From: Microbacterium sp. SL75
GTDB taxonomy: Bacteria; Actinomycetota; Actinomycetes; Actinomycetales; Microbacteriaceae
Length of the DNA: 64,000 nt
NCBI RefSeq assembly: GCF_026625865.1
Contig: NZ_CP113067.1
Location: forward strand, 248,001 to 312,000
Reading direction: 5' to 3'
This document shows, piece by piece, positions 1-10,280 of this stretch (its first letter is position 1; each line of letters begins with the position of its first letter). The position numbers and the translations under genes are program-made. Below the pieces are notes generated by a model, which saw only the letters and a program-made list of their open reading frames with translations, ran no database searches and was not told the origin of the DNA.

Positions 1-532
1 GTTCACGTCGCGCTGCCCCGTGTGCGGTGCGGACCACGGTCGCGTGCGCGTGGAGGGGGCGGATGCCGCGGCCTCGGTGTCGTACGCCGGGGGTTGGGCC
101 GTCGTGGCCACGGCGTCGGGGCACGAGAGCGTCGGTGTGGATGCGGTGCCCGGGCATGCAGCCGGCTTGGAGCGGGTCCTTCCCCCCGTGGTGTCCGACC
201 GGCCGGCCGGCCTCGAGACGAGCGCTACGCGGGCGGAGGCGGAGCACCGTGCGACCGGGGGCGAGCAGGCCCGGGCGTGGGCGCGGGTGGAGGCCGTCCT
301 CAAGGCGGACGGCCGGGGGCTCGGCGTGGATCCGCGGTGCGTGGAGGTGACCCTGAACGGTGCGCGGTGGTCGGCTCGGGTGCGGTCACCCTCGTCCGAC
401 AGGGCTGAGGCGGGCGACGACGGCGAGGCGGGTGCGCGCGAACGGCGTTGGCGCGGATGGGACCTCGACGGTCCCGACGGCGTCGTGCTCGCGGTGGCCG
501 TGGAGGCGCGCGCGGACGACGTCTCGGTGTGA
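1..532 (+). CDS. 4'-phosphopantetheinyl transferase (5' end outside window)
   Basis: Probable Sfp-type 4'-phosphopantetheinyl transferase, which moves phosphopantetheine from CoA to the serine of a carrier protein. The frame is open to the left edge, so the true start is outside; the GTG at 20 is only an internal valine (the frame reads RCPVCGADHG through it). Family signs are the Cys/His segment near the N-terminus, the G-V-D metal-binding motif (VGVDAVPG) and the WARVEAVLKADGRGL segment equivalent to the W-x-x-K/V-E-A motif, then GWDLDGPDG. The synthetase at 1938-5876 contains a carrier domain that needs exactly this modification, so the two are likely partners. The family assignment rests on short motifs, so it is likely rather than certain. 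Confidence 0.72.
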   Translation, partial: FTSRCPVCGADHGRVRVEGADAAASVSYAGGWAVVATASGHESVGVDAVPGHAAGLERVLPPVVSDRPAGLETSATRAEAEHRATGGEQARAWARVEAVLKADGRGLGVDPRCVEVTLNGARWSARVRSPSSDRAEAGDDGEAGARERRWRGWDLDGPDGVVLAVAVEARADDVSV

Positions 533-642
533 GGCGCCGTGGGGGGGGTGCGCCGAAACCGCCCGATGCTCTGCCCGGTGGCTCCGCCGGCCGAGGCCAT
601 CGGTCCGGTCCCGCGAGTCGCGATGGCGCTGCGGTTCGACCG

Positions 643-1941
643 TCAGGGTCGCGCCGGCAGAGCCTCGTCGTCGATCCACCGTGACAGCACCGCCGCGGCA
701 TCCGCTCCCCCGGCGTGTTCGACCGCGGCGCGGAAATCGTCGGTGGTCACGAGAGCGTGCCGATGCTCCGCCGTCCACGATCGCAGGAGCTCGAAGAACG
801 CGTCGTCGCCGAGCGTGCGCCGAAGAGCGTGCAGGGTCAGGGCGCCGCGCTTGTAGACGCGGTCGTCGAACATGTCGTCGGGGCCCGGATCGACGAGAAG
901 AAGATCGCGGGGTTTGGCGGCGAGACGGGCGTAGAAGTCTGCGACGCACGACTCGACGGACGCGCCGCCCGAAGTCTCCGACCACAACCACTCGGCGTAG
1001 CAGGCGAAGCCCTCGTTGAGCCAGATGTCGCTCCACCGGGCGATGCCGACGCTGTTGCCGAACCACTGGTGCGCCAGCTCGTGCGCCACGAGGCGCTGCG
1101 CCGCGGGAACCAGATGGTTCATGCCGAAGACCGCCAACCCCTGGGCCTCGAGCGGGATCTCCAGCTCGTCGGCGGTCACCACGAGCGTGCACGCCTGCTG
1201 GGGGTAGGGCCCGAAGAACCGATCGAAGGCCCGCAGCATGCCGGGCACCGTCGCGAACGCCCGATCGACGGCCGCGCTGAGTCCCGGAGGGGCCGTGACC
1301 GTGACCGCGGGCACGAGCGAATCACCGGTGCCCTCGAGCTGGCGTGTGCGATAGCGCCCCACGTGCACGGCCGCGAGATACGTGGCCGTGGGGACGTCGG
1401 AGACGAAAGTGGTCGTCACCCGACCGCCCCGCCGCACGCTCGGACCGGCGACCCCCGTGGCCGCCGCCACGTATCCCTCGTCGACCGTGATCTCGAGCCG
1501 CATACGCGCGCGGTTGTCCGGGCGGTCGTTGCAGGGGAACCAGGTCGGCGCGCCGGTCGGCTGGCCGGCGACGAGGGCACCATCGGTCAGTTCCTCCCAC
1601 CCGAGGGTTCCCCACCGGGAACGGCGAGGAGCCGGGGCCCCCGCGTAGGCCACCTCGACCTCGAAACGATCACCCGCGGCGAGCGCGCGCGGCAGGGTGA
1701 CGCGGAGGACGCGGGGACCGGCCGAGAACCGGGCGCTCGCACCGTCGACGCGCACGCGCGAGGTGCGGAGGCCGACGAGGTCGAGGGCGAAAGACGAGAC
1801 CGCCTCGCGGGCGACCGCGACGATCGTCGCGACGCCTTCGAGGCGATTGGTGCGCACGCGGTAACCGATCACGAGGTCGTACGACTCGACGTCGTACGAC
1901 AGGTCGCCGCTCTGCGGGGCGTACCGGTCGACCACGCTCAC
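643..1941 (-). CDS. M1 family zinc metallopeptidase (aminopeptidase N-like)
   Basis: Gluzincin aminopeptidase of family M1, 432 residues. The zinc site is visible: HELAH at about residues 287-291 and the third ligand Glu at about 310 (WLNEGF). The tyrosine that stabilises the transition state is probably in VYKRGAL. The usual GAMEN exopeptidase motif is replaced by EAQGLAVFG, as in other short actinobacterial M1 proteins. No signal peptide is evident, so it is probably cytoplasmic. The chosen GTG at 1941 overlaps the stop of the upstream Pls-type synthetase (GTGA), which implies translational coupling; an upstream in-frame start at 2004 would overlap the synthetase by 67 bp and is less likely. 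The M1 domain ends soon after the catalytic part, so it is shorter than classical PepN (about 870 residues). Confidence 0.88.
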   Translation of the reverse strand: MSVVDRYAPQSGDLSYDVESYDLVIGYRVRTNRLEGVATIVAVAREAVSSFALDLVGLRTSRVRVDGASARFSAGPRVLRVTLPRALAAGDRFEVEVAYAGAPAPRRSRWGTLGWEELTDGALVAGQPTGAPTWFPCNDRPDNRARMRLEITVDEGYVAAATGVAGPSVRRGGRVTTTFVSDVPTATYLAAVHVGRYRTRQLEGTGDSLVPAVTVTAPPGLSAAVDRAFATVPGMLRAFDRFFGPYPQQACTLVVTADELEIPLEAQGLAVFGMNHLVPAAQRLVAHELAHQWFGNSVGIARWSDIWLNEGFACYAEWLWSETSGGASVESCVADFYARLAAKPRDLLLVDPGPDDMFDDRVYKRGALTLHALRRTLGDDAFFELLRSWTAEHRHALVTTDDFRAAVEHAGGADAAAVLSRWIDDEALPARP

Positions 1942-4900
1942 GTCGTCGACTGGTAGGCGCGCACCTTCACCGCACGCCACGGACCGATGGGATTGCCGCT
2001 CCACCGCGAGCCGACCGGTACCGTCTCCCCGCGCATCACGAGCGACGCGGGGCCCACGGTCGCATGCGCGCCGAGCGTCGAGGCGGGAAGGACGACGCTG
2101 TGCGGACCGAGGGTCGACCCCGGCTCCAGCTCGACGGTATCCATACTCATGATTCGATCATGGAACAGATGCGTCTGAACGACGCATCCGCGGTTGACGG
2201 TTGACGCGTCCCCCAGAGTGACCAGGTCGGGCTCGGGCAGCCAGTAGCTGTCGCACCACACCCCGCGCCCGATCTTCGCGCCGAGAGTGCGCAGCCACAC
2301 GGCGAGCGCCGGCGTGCCCGCCGCCGCGCGCGCGAACCACGGGGCGGCGACCATCTCGGTGAAGGTGTCCGACACCTCCGTGCGCCACACGAAGCTCGAC
2401 CAAAGCGGCTGCTCCCCCGCGCGGATGACGCCGACGATCGCCCACTTCGCCGCCGTCGATACGCCGGCCGCCACGGCGCCCGCCGCGAGCAGCACGATGC
2501 CCGAGAGCAACAGCGTCCACACCGGGCCCAGGCCTTGCCACAGTGCAGCGAGTGCGAAGATCACGCCGAGACCGAGCGCACACGTCACGACCACCGGCAC
2601 GAAGCGGCACAGCTCCCAGAGGGTTCGCGCGAGACGCAGCGCCGACGTCGGCCGGTAGGTGCGCGACTCGTCGCCCTCCGCCGACCTCCGGCGCAGGCGC
2701 ACCGCGGGTGAGCCGAGCCACGATGAGCCCGCCTTGGCCTTGAGCGGCGCGGCCGAGAGCACGGCGACCAGCCCATCGCGCGGAACGCGATGTCCGGGAG
2801 CGGCCATGCCGGAGTTGCCGAGGAACGCGCGCTTGCCGATGCGCACCGGCCCGATCCGCAGCCAGCCGGCTCGCAGCTCGTATGAGGCCACCATGGTGTC
2901 GTCGGCGAGAAACGCCCCGTCCTCGATCCGCGTCATCGACGGGATGAGCAGCACCGTCGACGCCTCGACGTCGCGGCCCACGCGCGCACCGAGCAGGCGC
3001 AGCCATACGGGGGTGAACAGTGACGAGTACAACGGGAAGAGCACCGTGCGGGCGGCATCCAGGAGTCTTTCGATCGTCCACGCCTGCCAGGCGACGCGAC
3101 TGCGCACGGGGTGCGTCCCCTCGATGAGCGCGATCGACATGACGCGCACGAGTAGGACCACGGATGCCGCGAACACCAGGCCCGTGACCGCGACGCCGGG
3201 AACGAGCCAGGCGAAAGCCCCCGCGGCTGCCTGGGCGAGATCGCTCGCGCCGCGCATGCCCTGCGCGACGACGAGCCCACCGACGGTGAACGACGCGAGC
3301 GGCAGCAGCGCCAGGACGACCGCCGACGCGGCGTACGCCCAGAGCCAGCGGGTGGGCGACGCCGGGCGCTCGGTCGGCCAGCCCTTCGCCGTGCCGCCCA
3401 CGCGCACAGCCGGAGACCCGGCCCACGACTGGTCGGCCTTGACGCGGCCGAAGACCGCGGATCCCGGCGCGATCTCGGCGCGACGACCGATGCGCGTTCC
3501 GGGAGCGAGGGTCGAACGGGCGCCCACGGTGGCTTCCGCCCCGATGCGCACCTCGCCGATGCGCACGAGGTCACCGTCGATCCAGTACCCGGTCAGATCC
3601 ACCTCGGGTTCGATCGAGGCTCCGTCGCCGACGACGAGCATTCCCGTGACCGGCGGCAGCGCGTGCAGGTCGACGTTGCGACCGATTCGCGCGCCGAGAG
3701 CGCGGGCGTAGTACGACACCCAGGGGGCGCCCGCGAGACCCACGGCATCCACCTGGTCGGCGATCTGCTCGGCGAGCCACAGGCGGATGTGCACCCACCC
3801 TCCGCGCGGATAGTCGCCCGGGCGGAGGCCCGCGAGCAGGAGGCGAGCGGATGCCACGGCGATCGCCATGCGCCCGAACGGCGTCGCAAAGACGACGAGG
3901 CCGGCCACGAGAACCGGCCACGGCACCGTCGGCAGGACGTCGAAGCCGGGGACGAGCCGCAGGATCGCCGAGGCGGTCAGCAGGTAGAGCAGCCACCGCA
4001 CCCCCGAGAGGACGAAGAGCGGCACACCGAGCAGCGTCTGCGCCCACTGGGTCGTGCGCGGCGTCGGTTCGGCGCGGTGGAACTCGGCGGGGGTCTCGTC
4101 GGCGAGCTGCGGTCCGAGCGCCTTGGCCATCGCCCCCAGTCGGGGCACGTCGTAGATGTCGGCGACCGAGAACTCGGGCACGCGTGCACGGATGCGCGAG
4201 ACGAGCTGGGCCGCCGCGAGCGACCCGCCGCCCAGATCGAAGAAGTCCGCCTTGCGCTCGGTGACCGGCAGGCCCAGGACGGCCTGCCACTGCTCGGCCA
4301 GCCAGGTTTCATCGAGGGAGAAGTCGGTGGGGGCGGGAGCCTCGACACCGGGGAGCGGCCACGGCAGAGCCGCCCGGTCCACCTTGCCCGAGGTGCGCAC
4401 GGGAAGAGCGTCGACCACGCCCAGAAGCGGGATGGTCGCGGCGGGGAGGCGCTCTGCGAGAGCGGCGCGAGCGGCGGCGCGGTCGAGTTCGACGCCCTCC
4501 TCCATCACGAGGTAGCCGACCAGCACCGGGACGCCCGCCTCGGTGGTGCGGACGGCGACCGTGGCGGCGCTGACACCGCGAAGGTCCTGCAGGGCCGACT
4601 CCACCTCACCGAGCTCGATGCGCCTGCCGCCGACCTTCACCTGGTCGTCCGCGCGCCCCTGGAACACCAGACCCTCGGGCTCGAAGCGCACGAGATCGCC
4701 CGAGCGATAGGCCCGCTCCCACCCGAGAGTCGGCATGGACGCGTACTTCTCGGCGTCCTTCGCCGGGTCGAGATAGCGGGCGAGACCGACGCCGCCGATG
4801 ATCAGTTCGCCCACCTCTCCCTCCGCCACGGGGAGTCCCTCGGCATCCACCACCGCGAGAGACCAGCCGTCGAGGGGCAGACCGATGCGCACGGGCAGCG

Positions 4901-5876
4901 AGCCGTCGAGCGGAGCCGCGCACGCCACGACCGTCGCCTCGGTCGGTCCGTACGTGTTCCAGACCTCGCGTCCCTCGGCCACCAGGCGCGCGGCGAGCTC
5001 GGGCGGGCACGCCTCTCCGCCGAAGATCAGCAGGCGCACGTTCTCGATCGAGTCCGCCGGCCACATCGCCGCGAGCGTCGGCACGGTCGATACGACCGTG
5101 ATCCCCTGGCGGAGCAGCCAGGGCGCGAGGTCTTCGCCCGACCGCACGAGAGAACGGGGAGCCGGCACGAGACACGCACCGTGGCCCCAGGCGAGCCACA
5201 TCTCCTCGCACGAGGCGTCGAAGGCCACCGAGAGCCCGGCCAGCACACGGTCCCCCGGTCCGAGCGGTTCGCTCTGCAGGAAGACGCGCCCCTCCGCTTC
5301 GACGAAGGCAGCCGCCGAGCGGTGCGAGACCGCGACGCCCTTGGGGACGCCGGTCGAACCCGAGGTGAAGATGATCCACGCGTCGTCGTCGGCCGTGGGC
5401 GGGGCGACGATCGGCACGGCGTTCGTGCCCGGATGCGGAGCGTCTCCGTCGTACAGACGAACGAGGTCGCCCTCGGTCGCCACGAACTCGCCCTCCCCCG
5501 CGACGATGCCGCGCACCCCGGCCTCACCGAACACCAGGCGGGCGCGCTCGTCGGGATCGTCGGCATCCACCGGCACGTAGGCGGCGCCCGCCGCCATGAC
5601 CGCGAGTATCGACACGTACAGCTCCTTGGAACCGGACGGCATGCGCACGCCCACCCGGTCACCCCGTCGCACTCCAGCGTCATGCAGAGCCGCTGCCGTC
5701 CGCCACACACGCGCCAGCAGCTCGCGGTAGCTGAGGGCACCCGACCCGTCGTCGATCGCGGAGGCTTCGGGATACCGAGCGGCGACGTCGGTCAGGATGT
5801 CGATGAGAGTGCGCGCGGGCGGCGCAGCCCCCGTCCGGTCCAGCGGGGCCTGAGCTTCGAAAGCGGAGGTCGTCAC
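1938..5876 (-). CDS. Pls/PosA family NRPS-like synthetase (A-PCP-three TM/acyltransferase units)
   Basis: Single-module membrane synthetase of the Pls/PosA type, 1312 residues, close in length to epsilon-poly-L-lysine synthetase. Residues about 25-490 form an AMP-binding adenylation domain (IIFTSGSTGVPKG, NTYGPTEA, YRSGDLVRF). About 515-585 is a carrier domain with the phosphopantetheine serine in DLGGGSLAA. The rest alternates pairs of transmembrane helices with three left-handed beta-helix acyltransferase-like units (hexapeptide runs such as VRIGEVRIGAEATVGARS; a typical SWAGSPA/SWLGSPA/RWSGNPIG ends each). In Pls this layout performs iterative amide formation to a homopolymer of an amino acid. 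The monomer cannot be read safely; the acidic FDASCEE segment at the start of the specificity pocket would fit a basic amino acid (inference). First gene of a two-gene operon with the M1 peptidase. Confidence 0.9.
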   Translation of the reverse strand: MTTSAFEAQAPLDRTGAAPPARTLIDILTDVAARYPEASAIDDGSGALSYRELLARVWRTAAALHDAGVRRGDRVGVRMPSGSKELYVSILAVMAAGAAYVPVDADDPDERARLVFGEAGVRGIVAGEGEFVATEGDLVRLYDGDAPHPGTNAVPIVAPPTADDDAWIIFTSGSTGVPKGVAVSHRSAAAFVEAEGRVFLQSEPLGPGDRVLAGLSVAFDASCEEMWLAWGHGACLVPAPRSLVRSGEDLAPWLLRQGITVVSTVPTLAAMWPADSIENVRLLIFGGEACPPELAARLVAEGREVWNTYGPTEATVVACAAPLDGSLPVRIGLPLDGWSLAVVDAEGLPVAEGEVGELIIGGVGLARYLDPAKDAEKYASMPTLGWERAYRSGDLVRFEPEGLVFQGRADDQVKVGGRRIELGEVESALQDLRGVSAATVAVRTTEAGVPVLVGYLVMEEGVELDRAAARAALAERLPAATIPLLGVVDALPVRTSGKVDRAALPWPLPGVEAPAPTDFSLDETWLAEQWQAVLGLPVTERKADFFDLGGGSLAAAQLVSRIRARVPEFSVADIYDVPRLGAMAKALGPQLADETPAEFHRAEPTPRTTQWAQTLLGVPLFVLSGVRWLLYLLTASAILRLVPGFDVLPTVPWPVLVAGLVVFATPFGRMAIAVASARLLLAGLRPGDYPRGGWVHIRLWLAEQIADQVDAVGLAGAPWVSYYARALGARIGRNVDLHALPPVTGMLVVGDGASIEPEVDLTGYWIDGDLVRIGEVRIGAEATVGARSTLAPGTRIGRRAEIAPGSAVFGRVKADQSWAGSPAVRVGGTAKGWPTERPASPTRWLWAYAASAVVLALLPLASFTVGGLVVAQGMRGASDLAQAAAGAFAWLVPGVAVTGLVFAASVVLLVRVMSIALIEGTHPVRSRVAWQAWTIERLLDAARTVLFPLYSSLFTPVWLRLLGARVGRDVEASTVLLIPSMTRIEDGAFLADDTMVASYELRAGWLRIGPVRIGKRAFLGNSGMAAPGHRVPRDGLVAVLSAAPLKAKAGSSWLGSPAVRLRRRSAEGDESRTYRPTSALRLARTLWELCRFVPVVVTCALGLGVIFALAALWQGLGPVWTLLLSGIVLLAAGAVAAGVSTAAKWAIVGVIRAGEQPLWSSFVWRTEVSDTFTEMVAAPWFARAAAGTPALAVWLRTLGAKIGRGVWCDSYWLPEPDLVTLGDASTVNRGCVVQTHLFHDRIMSMDTVELEPGSTLGPHSVVLPASTLGAHATVGPASLVMRGETVPVGSRWSGNPIGPWRAVKVRAYQSTT

Positions 5877-5926
5877 GGAGGTGAACAGTACAACCCCCAG
5901 GAAAACACCCCGGGACGGCCGCCCCG

Positions 5927-5986
5927 GTTCACCTCCCGTTCACCCGTGCAACGCAGTCTGTTCTCCGTCGCTGTTTACCGTTCACG
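5927..5986 (+). promoter_or_regulatory. PHO-box-like direct repeats upstream of pstS
   Basis: Two perfect GTTCACC heptamers start at 5927 and 5938, exactly 11 bp apart, the spacing of the PhoP-binding PHO box known from Streptomyces. Looser copies follow: GTTCTCC at 5960, GTTTACC at 5973 and GTTCACG at 5980. An inverted copy (GGTGAAC) lies at 5880-5886, over the start of the divergent Pls-type gene. Phosphate-starvation control of pstSCAB is the expected outcome; whether the synthetase is also affected is open. Confidence 0.75.
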
Positions 5987-6035
5987 ACGAACCCTGCACC
6001 GGGTTCCTGTTCCCGACATGCGAAGGATTCACACC

Positions 6036-7163
6036 GTGAAGCTCTCCCGACTCGCCCAGCTGGGCACCGTGGCCGCCGTGGCCTCTCTGACACTCGCCGG
6101 CTGCGCCGGCACCTCGGGCTCCGGCGACGCCGCGGGCTCGACCCCCACGTCGACCTCGTCCGACGTCGCGTTCACCGTCGACCCGAACCTCTCGGGCACG
6201 ATCACGGCCGGTGGCTCGAGCGCCCAGGCGAACGCGCAGGCCGCATGGACGAGCGCCTACAACGCTCAGGCCAAGGGCGTCACGATCAACTACGACAAGT
6301 CGCAGGGCTCCGGCGGTGGCGTCACCAACTTCCTGAGCGGCGCGTACGACTTCGCCGGCTCCGACTCGCCGCTGAACGCCGACCAGACGGCCCAGTCCAA
6401 GGCCCTCTGCACCGACGGCGGCGTCAACATCCCCGTCTACCTCGACGGTGTCGCGATCATCTTCAACATCCCCGGCGTGACCAGCCTGAAGCTCTCGGGT
6501 GAGACGATCGCGAAGATCTTCGCCCTGCAGATCACCGACTGGTCGGACCCGGCCATCACGAAGGACAACGGAACGGCCCTCGCCGCCGGCGCCATCACCA
6601 CCGTCGCCCGTTCGGACGGCTCGGGCACGACGCAGAACTTCACCAACTACCTCGCCGCGACGCAGTCGTCGGTCTGGACCAAGCCCGCGGGCAAGGACTG
6701 GCCGATCGAGGGCAACGTGTCGAAGCAGAAGGGCGGCTCGGGCGTCGTCGAGGCCGTCAAGGCCGGCACCGGCACCATCGGCTACGCCGACCACTCCGCC
6801 ATCGGCAGCCTGAACGCCGCGTCGATCATCCAGGACGGCACCGCCATCGCTTACAGCCCCGAGGCCGTCACGGCGACCTTCGCCGCTGCCGCGGTCGACG
6901 CCAGCAACGGCGTCGCGGGCGACCTGTCGAAGAAGTTCGACTACTCGAAGCTCACGGCTGAGACCTACCCGATCCCGCTCGTGTCGTACGCGATCGCCTG
7001 CACCACGTTCAAGGACGCGAAGCAGTCCGAGCTCGTCAAGTCGTACCTCGGCTTCGTCACCAGCACGCTCGGCCAGCAGGTCGCTGCCAAGAACGCCGGC
7101 TCCGCGCCGCTGCCCGACTCGGTGCTCTCGGCTGCTGCCGAGACCCTCGCGTCGATCAAGTAA
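6036..7163 (+). CDS. pstS: phosphate ABC transporter substrate-binding lipoprotein PstS
   Basis: Periplasmic-type phosphate-binding lipoprotein, 375 residues, that delivers phosphate to PstCA. A signal peptide ends in the lipobox LAGC. The start of the mature domain (SGTITAGGSSAQANAQ) and SDGSGTTQNFTNYL are typical PstS ligand-binding loops. GTG at 6036 was chosen because GAAGGA lies 8 bp upstream; an in-frame ATG at 6018 would place that ribosome-binding site inside the gene and give a longer N-region. First gene of pstSCAB; PHO-box repeats lie upstream and a stable hairpin lies downstream at about 7179-7214, which probably leaves more pstS than pstCAB message. Confidence 0.95.
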   Translation: MKLSRLAQLGTVAAVASLTLAGCAGTSGSGDAAGSTPTSTSSDVAFTVDPNLSGTITAGGSSAQANAQAAWTSAYNAQAKGVTINYDKSQGSGGGVTNFLSGAYDFAGSDSPLNADQTAQSKALCTDGGVNIPVYLDGVAIIFNIPGVTSLKLSGETIAKIFALQITDWSDPAITKDNGTALAAGAITTVARSDGSGTTQNFTNYLAATQSSVWTKPAGKDWPIEGNVSKQKGGSGVVEAVKAGTGTIGYADHSAIGSLNAASIIQDGTAIAYSPEAVTATFAAAAVDASNGVAGDLSKKFDYSKLTAETYPIPLVSYAIACTTFKDAKQSELVKSYLGFVTSTLGQQVAAKNAGSAPLPDSVLSAAAETLASIK

Positions 7164-7178
7164 ACATCTCTTCGGACT

Positions 7179-7215
7179 CGGCCCGGCCCGCACCTCGCGT
7201 GCGGGTCGGGCCGGG
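7179..7215 (+). terminator. hairpin between pstS and pstC (attenuator or mRNA stabiliser)
   Basis: Near-perfect GC-rich inverted repeat (left arm GCCCGGCCCGCAC, loop CTCGC, right arm GTGCGGGTCGGGC with one G-U pair). No T-run follows, so it is more likely a partial terminator or 3'-end protector for pstS mRNA than a full stop. Confidence 0.6.
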
Positions 7216-7291
7216 CTGATCGGAGCGGTCGACACCGTCGAATGCTCCGCTGAGCCGACATCCTCAGAGAACACCCGACCGAGGAGAACCC

Positions 7292-7327
7292 ATGACCCGT
7301 GCCGAGCGTGAGATCCCCCGTGACTGA
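7292..7327 (+). CDS. possible 11-residue leader ORF before pstC
   Basis: An ATG with the best local ribosome-binding site (GAGGAG at 7281-7286, 5 bp spacing) opens an 11-codon frame ([11 protein letters not shown]) whose stop overlaps a GTG of pstC at 7320. This could couple translation of pstC to the leader. It may equally be chance, or show that the real pstC start has been shifted by a sequence error. Confidence 0.3.
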   Translation: MTRAEREIPRD

Positions 7328-8339
7328 CACCGTCGCAGACACAGAGACCGCCCCGTCTTCCCCTCCCCCGCCGCGGACGTCGATCGTCGGCAAGCGCCGC
7401 GTCGGAGACTCCGTCTTCCTGGGGCTGTCGACCACGGCCGCCGTGTCGATCATGATCATCCTCGCCGGGGTCGCGATCTTCCTGATCATCCGCGGAATCC
7501 CCGCCATCACCGGCAACTGGACCGAGGGCGATCTCGCCGGGTACCAGAACGGCAGCTGGACGAACTTCTGGGAGTACGTCGGTCCGCTGCTCTTCGGCAG
7601 CATCTGGGCCGCCCTCATCGCCATGGTCATCGGCACCCCGGTCGCCATCGGGATCGCGCTGTTCATCTCGCACTACGCGCCCCGTCGCATCGCCGGCTTC
7701 CTCGGCTACATCGTCGATCTGCTGGCCGCGGTCCCCTCGATCGTCTTCGGCCTGTGGGGCATCATCGTCATGCGCCCCCTGCTCGTACCGGTCGGGGAAT
7801 TCCTCAACCAGTACCTCGGCTGGATCCCGCTCTTCCAGGGCCCCGTGTCCACCACCGGCTCGACGATGTTCACCGGTGGCGTCGTGCTCGCCGTGATGAT
7901 CCTCCCAATCGTCACCTCCATCACCCGCGAGATCTTCCTTCAGACCCCGCGCCTGCACGAAGAGGCTGCCCTCGCCCTCGGCGCGACACGCTGGGAGATG
8001 ATCCGTCTCGCGGTGTTCCCCTACGCACGCAGCGGTATGGTCTCGGCCACCCTCCTGGGCCTCGGCCGCGCGCTCGGCGAGACCATGGCCATCGCGCTCA
8101 TCGTCTCGCCCAGCCTCATCTACTCGGTGCTGCTGCTCACCGACGGCTACAACTCGCAGACCATCGCGGCCAACATCGCGCTGAACTTCCCGATCGCCAC
8201 CGACCTGCAGCGCTCGGCGCTCATCGGCACCGGTCTCATGCTGTTCGTCGTCTCGCTCGCGGTGAACATGCTCGCTCGATACATCATCGGAGCCACCGGT
8301 CCCGGTGCGAAGGGTCGCAAGAAGGGCAAGCGCTCATGA
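7299..8339 (+). CDS. pstC: phosphate ABC transporter permease PstC
   Basis: Inner-membrane permease of the phosphate importer, 346 residues from GTG 7299 (339 from GTG 7320). It has about six transmembrane helices and the binding-protein-dependent permease signature around [14 protein letters not shown], the loop that docks with PstB. The long loop after the first helix and the [20 protein letters not shown] segment are typical of PstC. The start is uncertain: GTG 7299 lies 12 bp after GAGGAG, while GTG 7320 overlaps the stop of a mini-ORF that has the better ribosome-binding site. The stop overlaps the pstA start (ATGA). Confidence 0.93.
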   Translation: MPSVRSPVTDTVADTETAPSSPPPPRTSIVGKRRVGDSVFLGLSTTAAVSIMIILAGVAIFLIIRGIPAITGNWTEGDLAGYQNGSWTNFWEYVGPLLFGSIWAALIAMVIGTPVAIGIALFISHYAPRRIAGFLGYIVDLLAAVPSIVFGLWGIIVMRPLLVPVGEFLNQYLGWIPLFQGPVSTTGSTMFTGGVVLAVMILPIVTSITREIFLQTPRLHEEAALALGATRWEMIRLAVFPYARSGMVSATLLGLGRALGETMAIALIVSPSLIYSVLLLTDGYNSQTIAANIALNFPIATDLQRSALIGTGLMLFVVSLAVNMLARYIIGATGPGAKGRKKGKRS

Positions 8340-9424
8340 CCGTCACGGCCCCCTCGTCCTCCTCTCCCCTGGCACTGACCAGCGGCCAGCTCCCCCGCTT
8401 CATCGAGCCCGCGCTGCTGCTCGGGGTCGCGATCGTCGTGGCCGGAGTCCAGTTCCTGCTCGGGGGATTCAACCTCGCGGCGTGGCTCGTCCTGTCCGCG
8501 GTGCTCTACCTGATCGCCATCGGAGTCGGCTCCTCGATCGTCGAGAACCGCCGCAAGGCCGTGGACCGGGTCGTGCGCGGACTCGTGACCGTCGCGTTCC
8601 TGCTCGCGGTCGCCCCGCTCGTCTCGACCCTGTGGACCGTGGTGTCCAAGGGCCTGGCGGTCGTCAACTGGAACTTCGTCACGCAGGTCGGCGGCACCGC
8701 GTTCAACCCCGACACGCTCGAGGTCGTCGCCACTGCCGGTGCCTGGCAGGCCATCACGGGCACGCTCATCATCACGGGGATCGCAGCCCTCATCTCGGTG
8801 CCGATCGGCGTCCTCGCGGCGGTCTACCTCGTCGAGTACGCGCAGCCGAACAACCCGCTTCGCCGCGCGATCACCTTCCTCGTCGACGTGATGACCGGTA
8901 TCCCCTCGATCGTCGCGGGTCTGTTCGCGTTCTCTCTGTTCAGCCTGGTCGTCGGACCGAAGGCGTTCAGCGGGTTCTCGGCATCCATCGCCCTGTGCGT
9001 GCTCATGATCCCGATCGTCATCCGCTCCACGGAAGAGATGCTGCGTCTGGTCCCCGCCGACCTGCGCGAAGCCTCGCTCGCTCTCGGCGTGCCCCGATCG
9101 GCGACGATCATCAAGGTCGTGCTGCGCACCGCGGCATCGGGGATCATCACCGGTGTCGTCCTGGCCGTCGCCCGCGTGGTCGGGGAAACCGCACCGATCT
9201 TCATCGCCGCGAGCTTCACCGACAACTTCAACGCCAACCCGTTCGAGGGCCCCATGCAGACCCTGCCCGTCATGGCGTACACCGCGTACAGCTTCCCGGG
9301 GCAGGACATCGACGCTTCGCAGGCGAACGCCTGGGGTGCGGCCTTCCTTCTCGTCGTCCTCGTCGTCATCTTCAACCTGATCGCCCGTATCGTGGCGGCG
9401 GTGTTCGCGCCCAAGGCGCGCTGA
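8336..9424 (+). CDS. pstA: phosphate ABC transporter permease PstA
   Basis: Second permease subunit of the phosphate importer, 362 residues. The ABC-docking loop is [18 protein letters not shown]. The N-terminal part adds about three helices before the conserved permease core, as in other actinobacterial PstA proteins. The start ATG at 8336 overlaps the pstC stop by 4 bp, so the two are translationally coupled and probably equimolar. The PstB start follows 20 bp after its stop. Confidence 0.94.
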   Translation: MTVTAPSSSSPLALTSGQLPRFIEPALLLGVAIVVAGVQFLLGGFNLAAWLVLSAVLYLIAIGVGSSIVENRRKAVDRVVRGLVTVAFLLAVAPLVSTLWTVVSKGLAVVNWNFVTQVGGTAFNPDTLEVVATAGAWQAITGTLIITGIAALISVPIGVLAAVYLVEYAQPNNPLRRAITFLVDVMTGIPSIVAGLFAFSLFSLVVGPKAFSGFSASIALCVLMIPIVIRSTEEMLRLVPADLREASLALGVPRSATIIKVVLRTAASGIITGVVLAVARVVGETAPIFIAASFTDNFNANPFEGPMQTLPVMAYTAYSFPGQDIDASQANAWGAAFLLVVLVVIFNLIARIVAAVFAPKAR

Positions 9425-9444
9425 GCCCAGAAAGGCACACACTC

Positions 9445-10224
<780 letters not shown>

Positions 10225-10236
10225 CCAGCTCTCATG

Positions 10237-10264
10237 CGAAGGCCCCGCTCCGGCGGGGCCTTCG
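10237..10264 (+). terminator. pstSCAB terminator (also reads from the opposite side)
   Basis: Perfect 12-bp stem (CGAAGGCCCCGC) with a TCCG loop, 12 bp after the pstB stop. It lies between convergent genes, so it can also end the aminotransferase transcript arriving from the right. Confidence 0.85.
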
Positions 10265-10280
10265 TCGTTCTCTCGAGCCC

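Noticed and set aside
3663..7163. Very long plus-strand frame through the Pls-type gene into pstS
   Set aside because: Only the part from 6036 carries the PstS signature; the rest is a shadow of the minus-strand synthetase caused by high GC.
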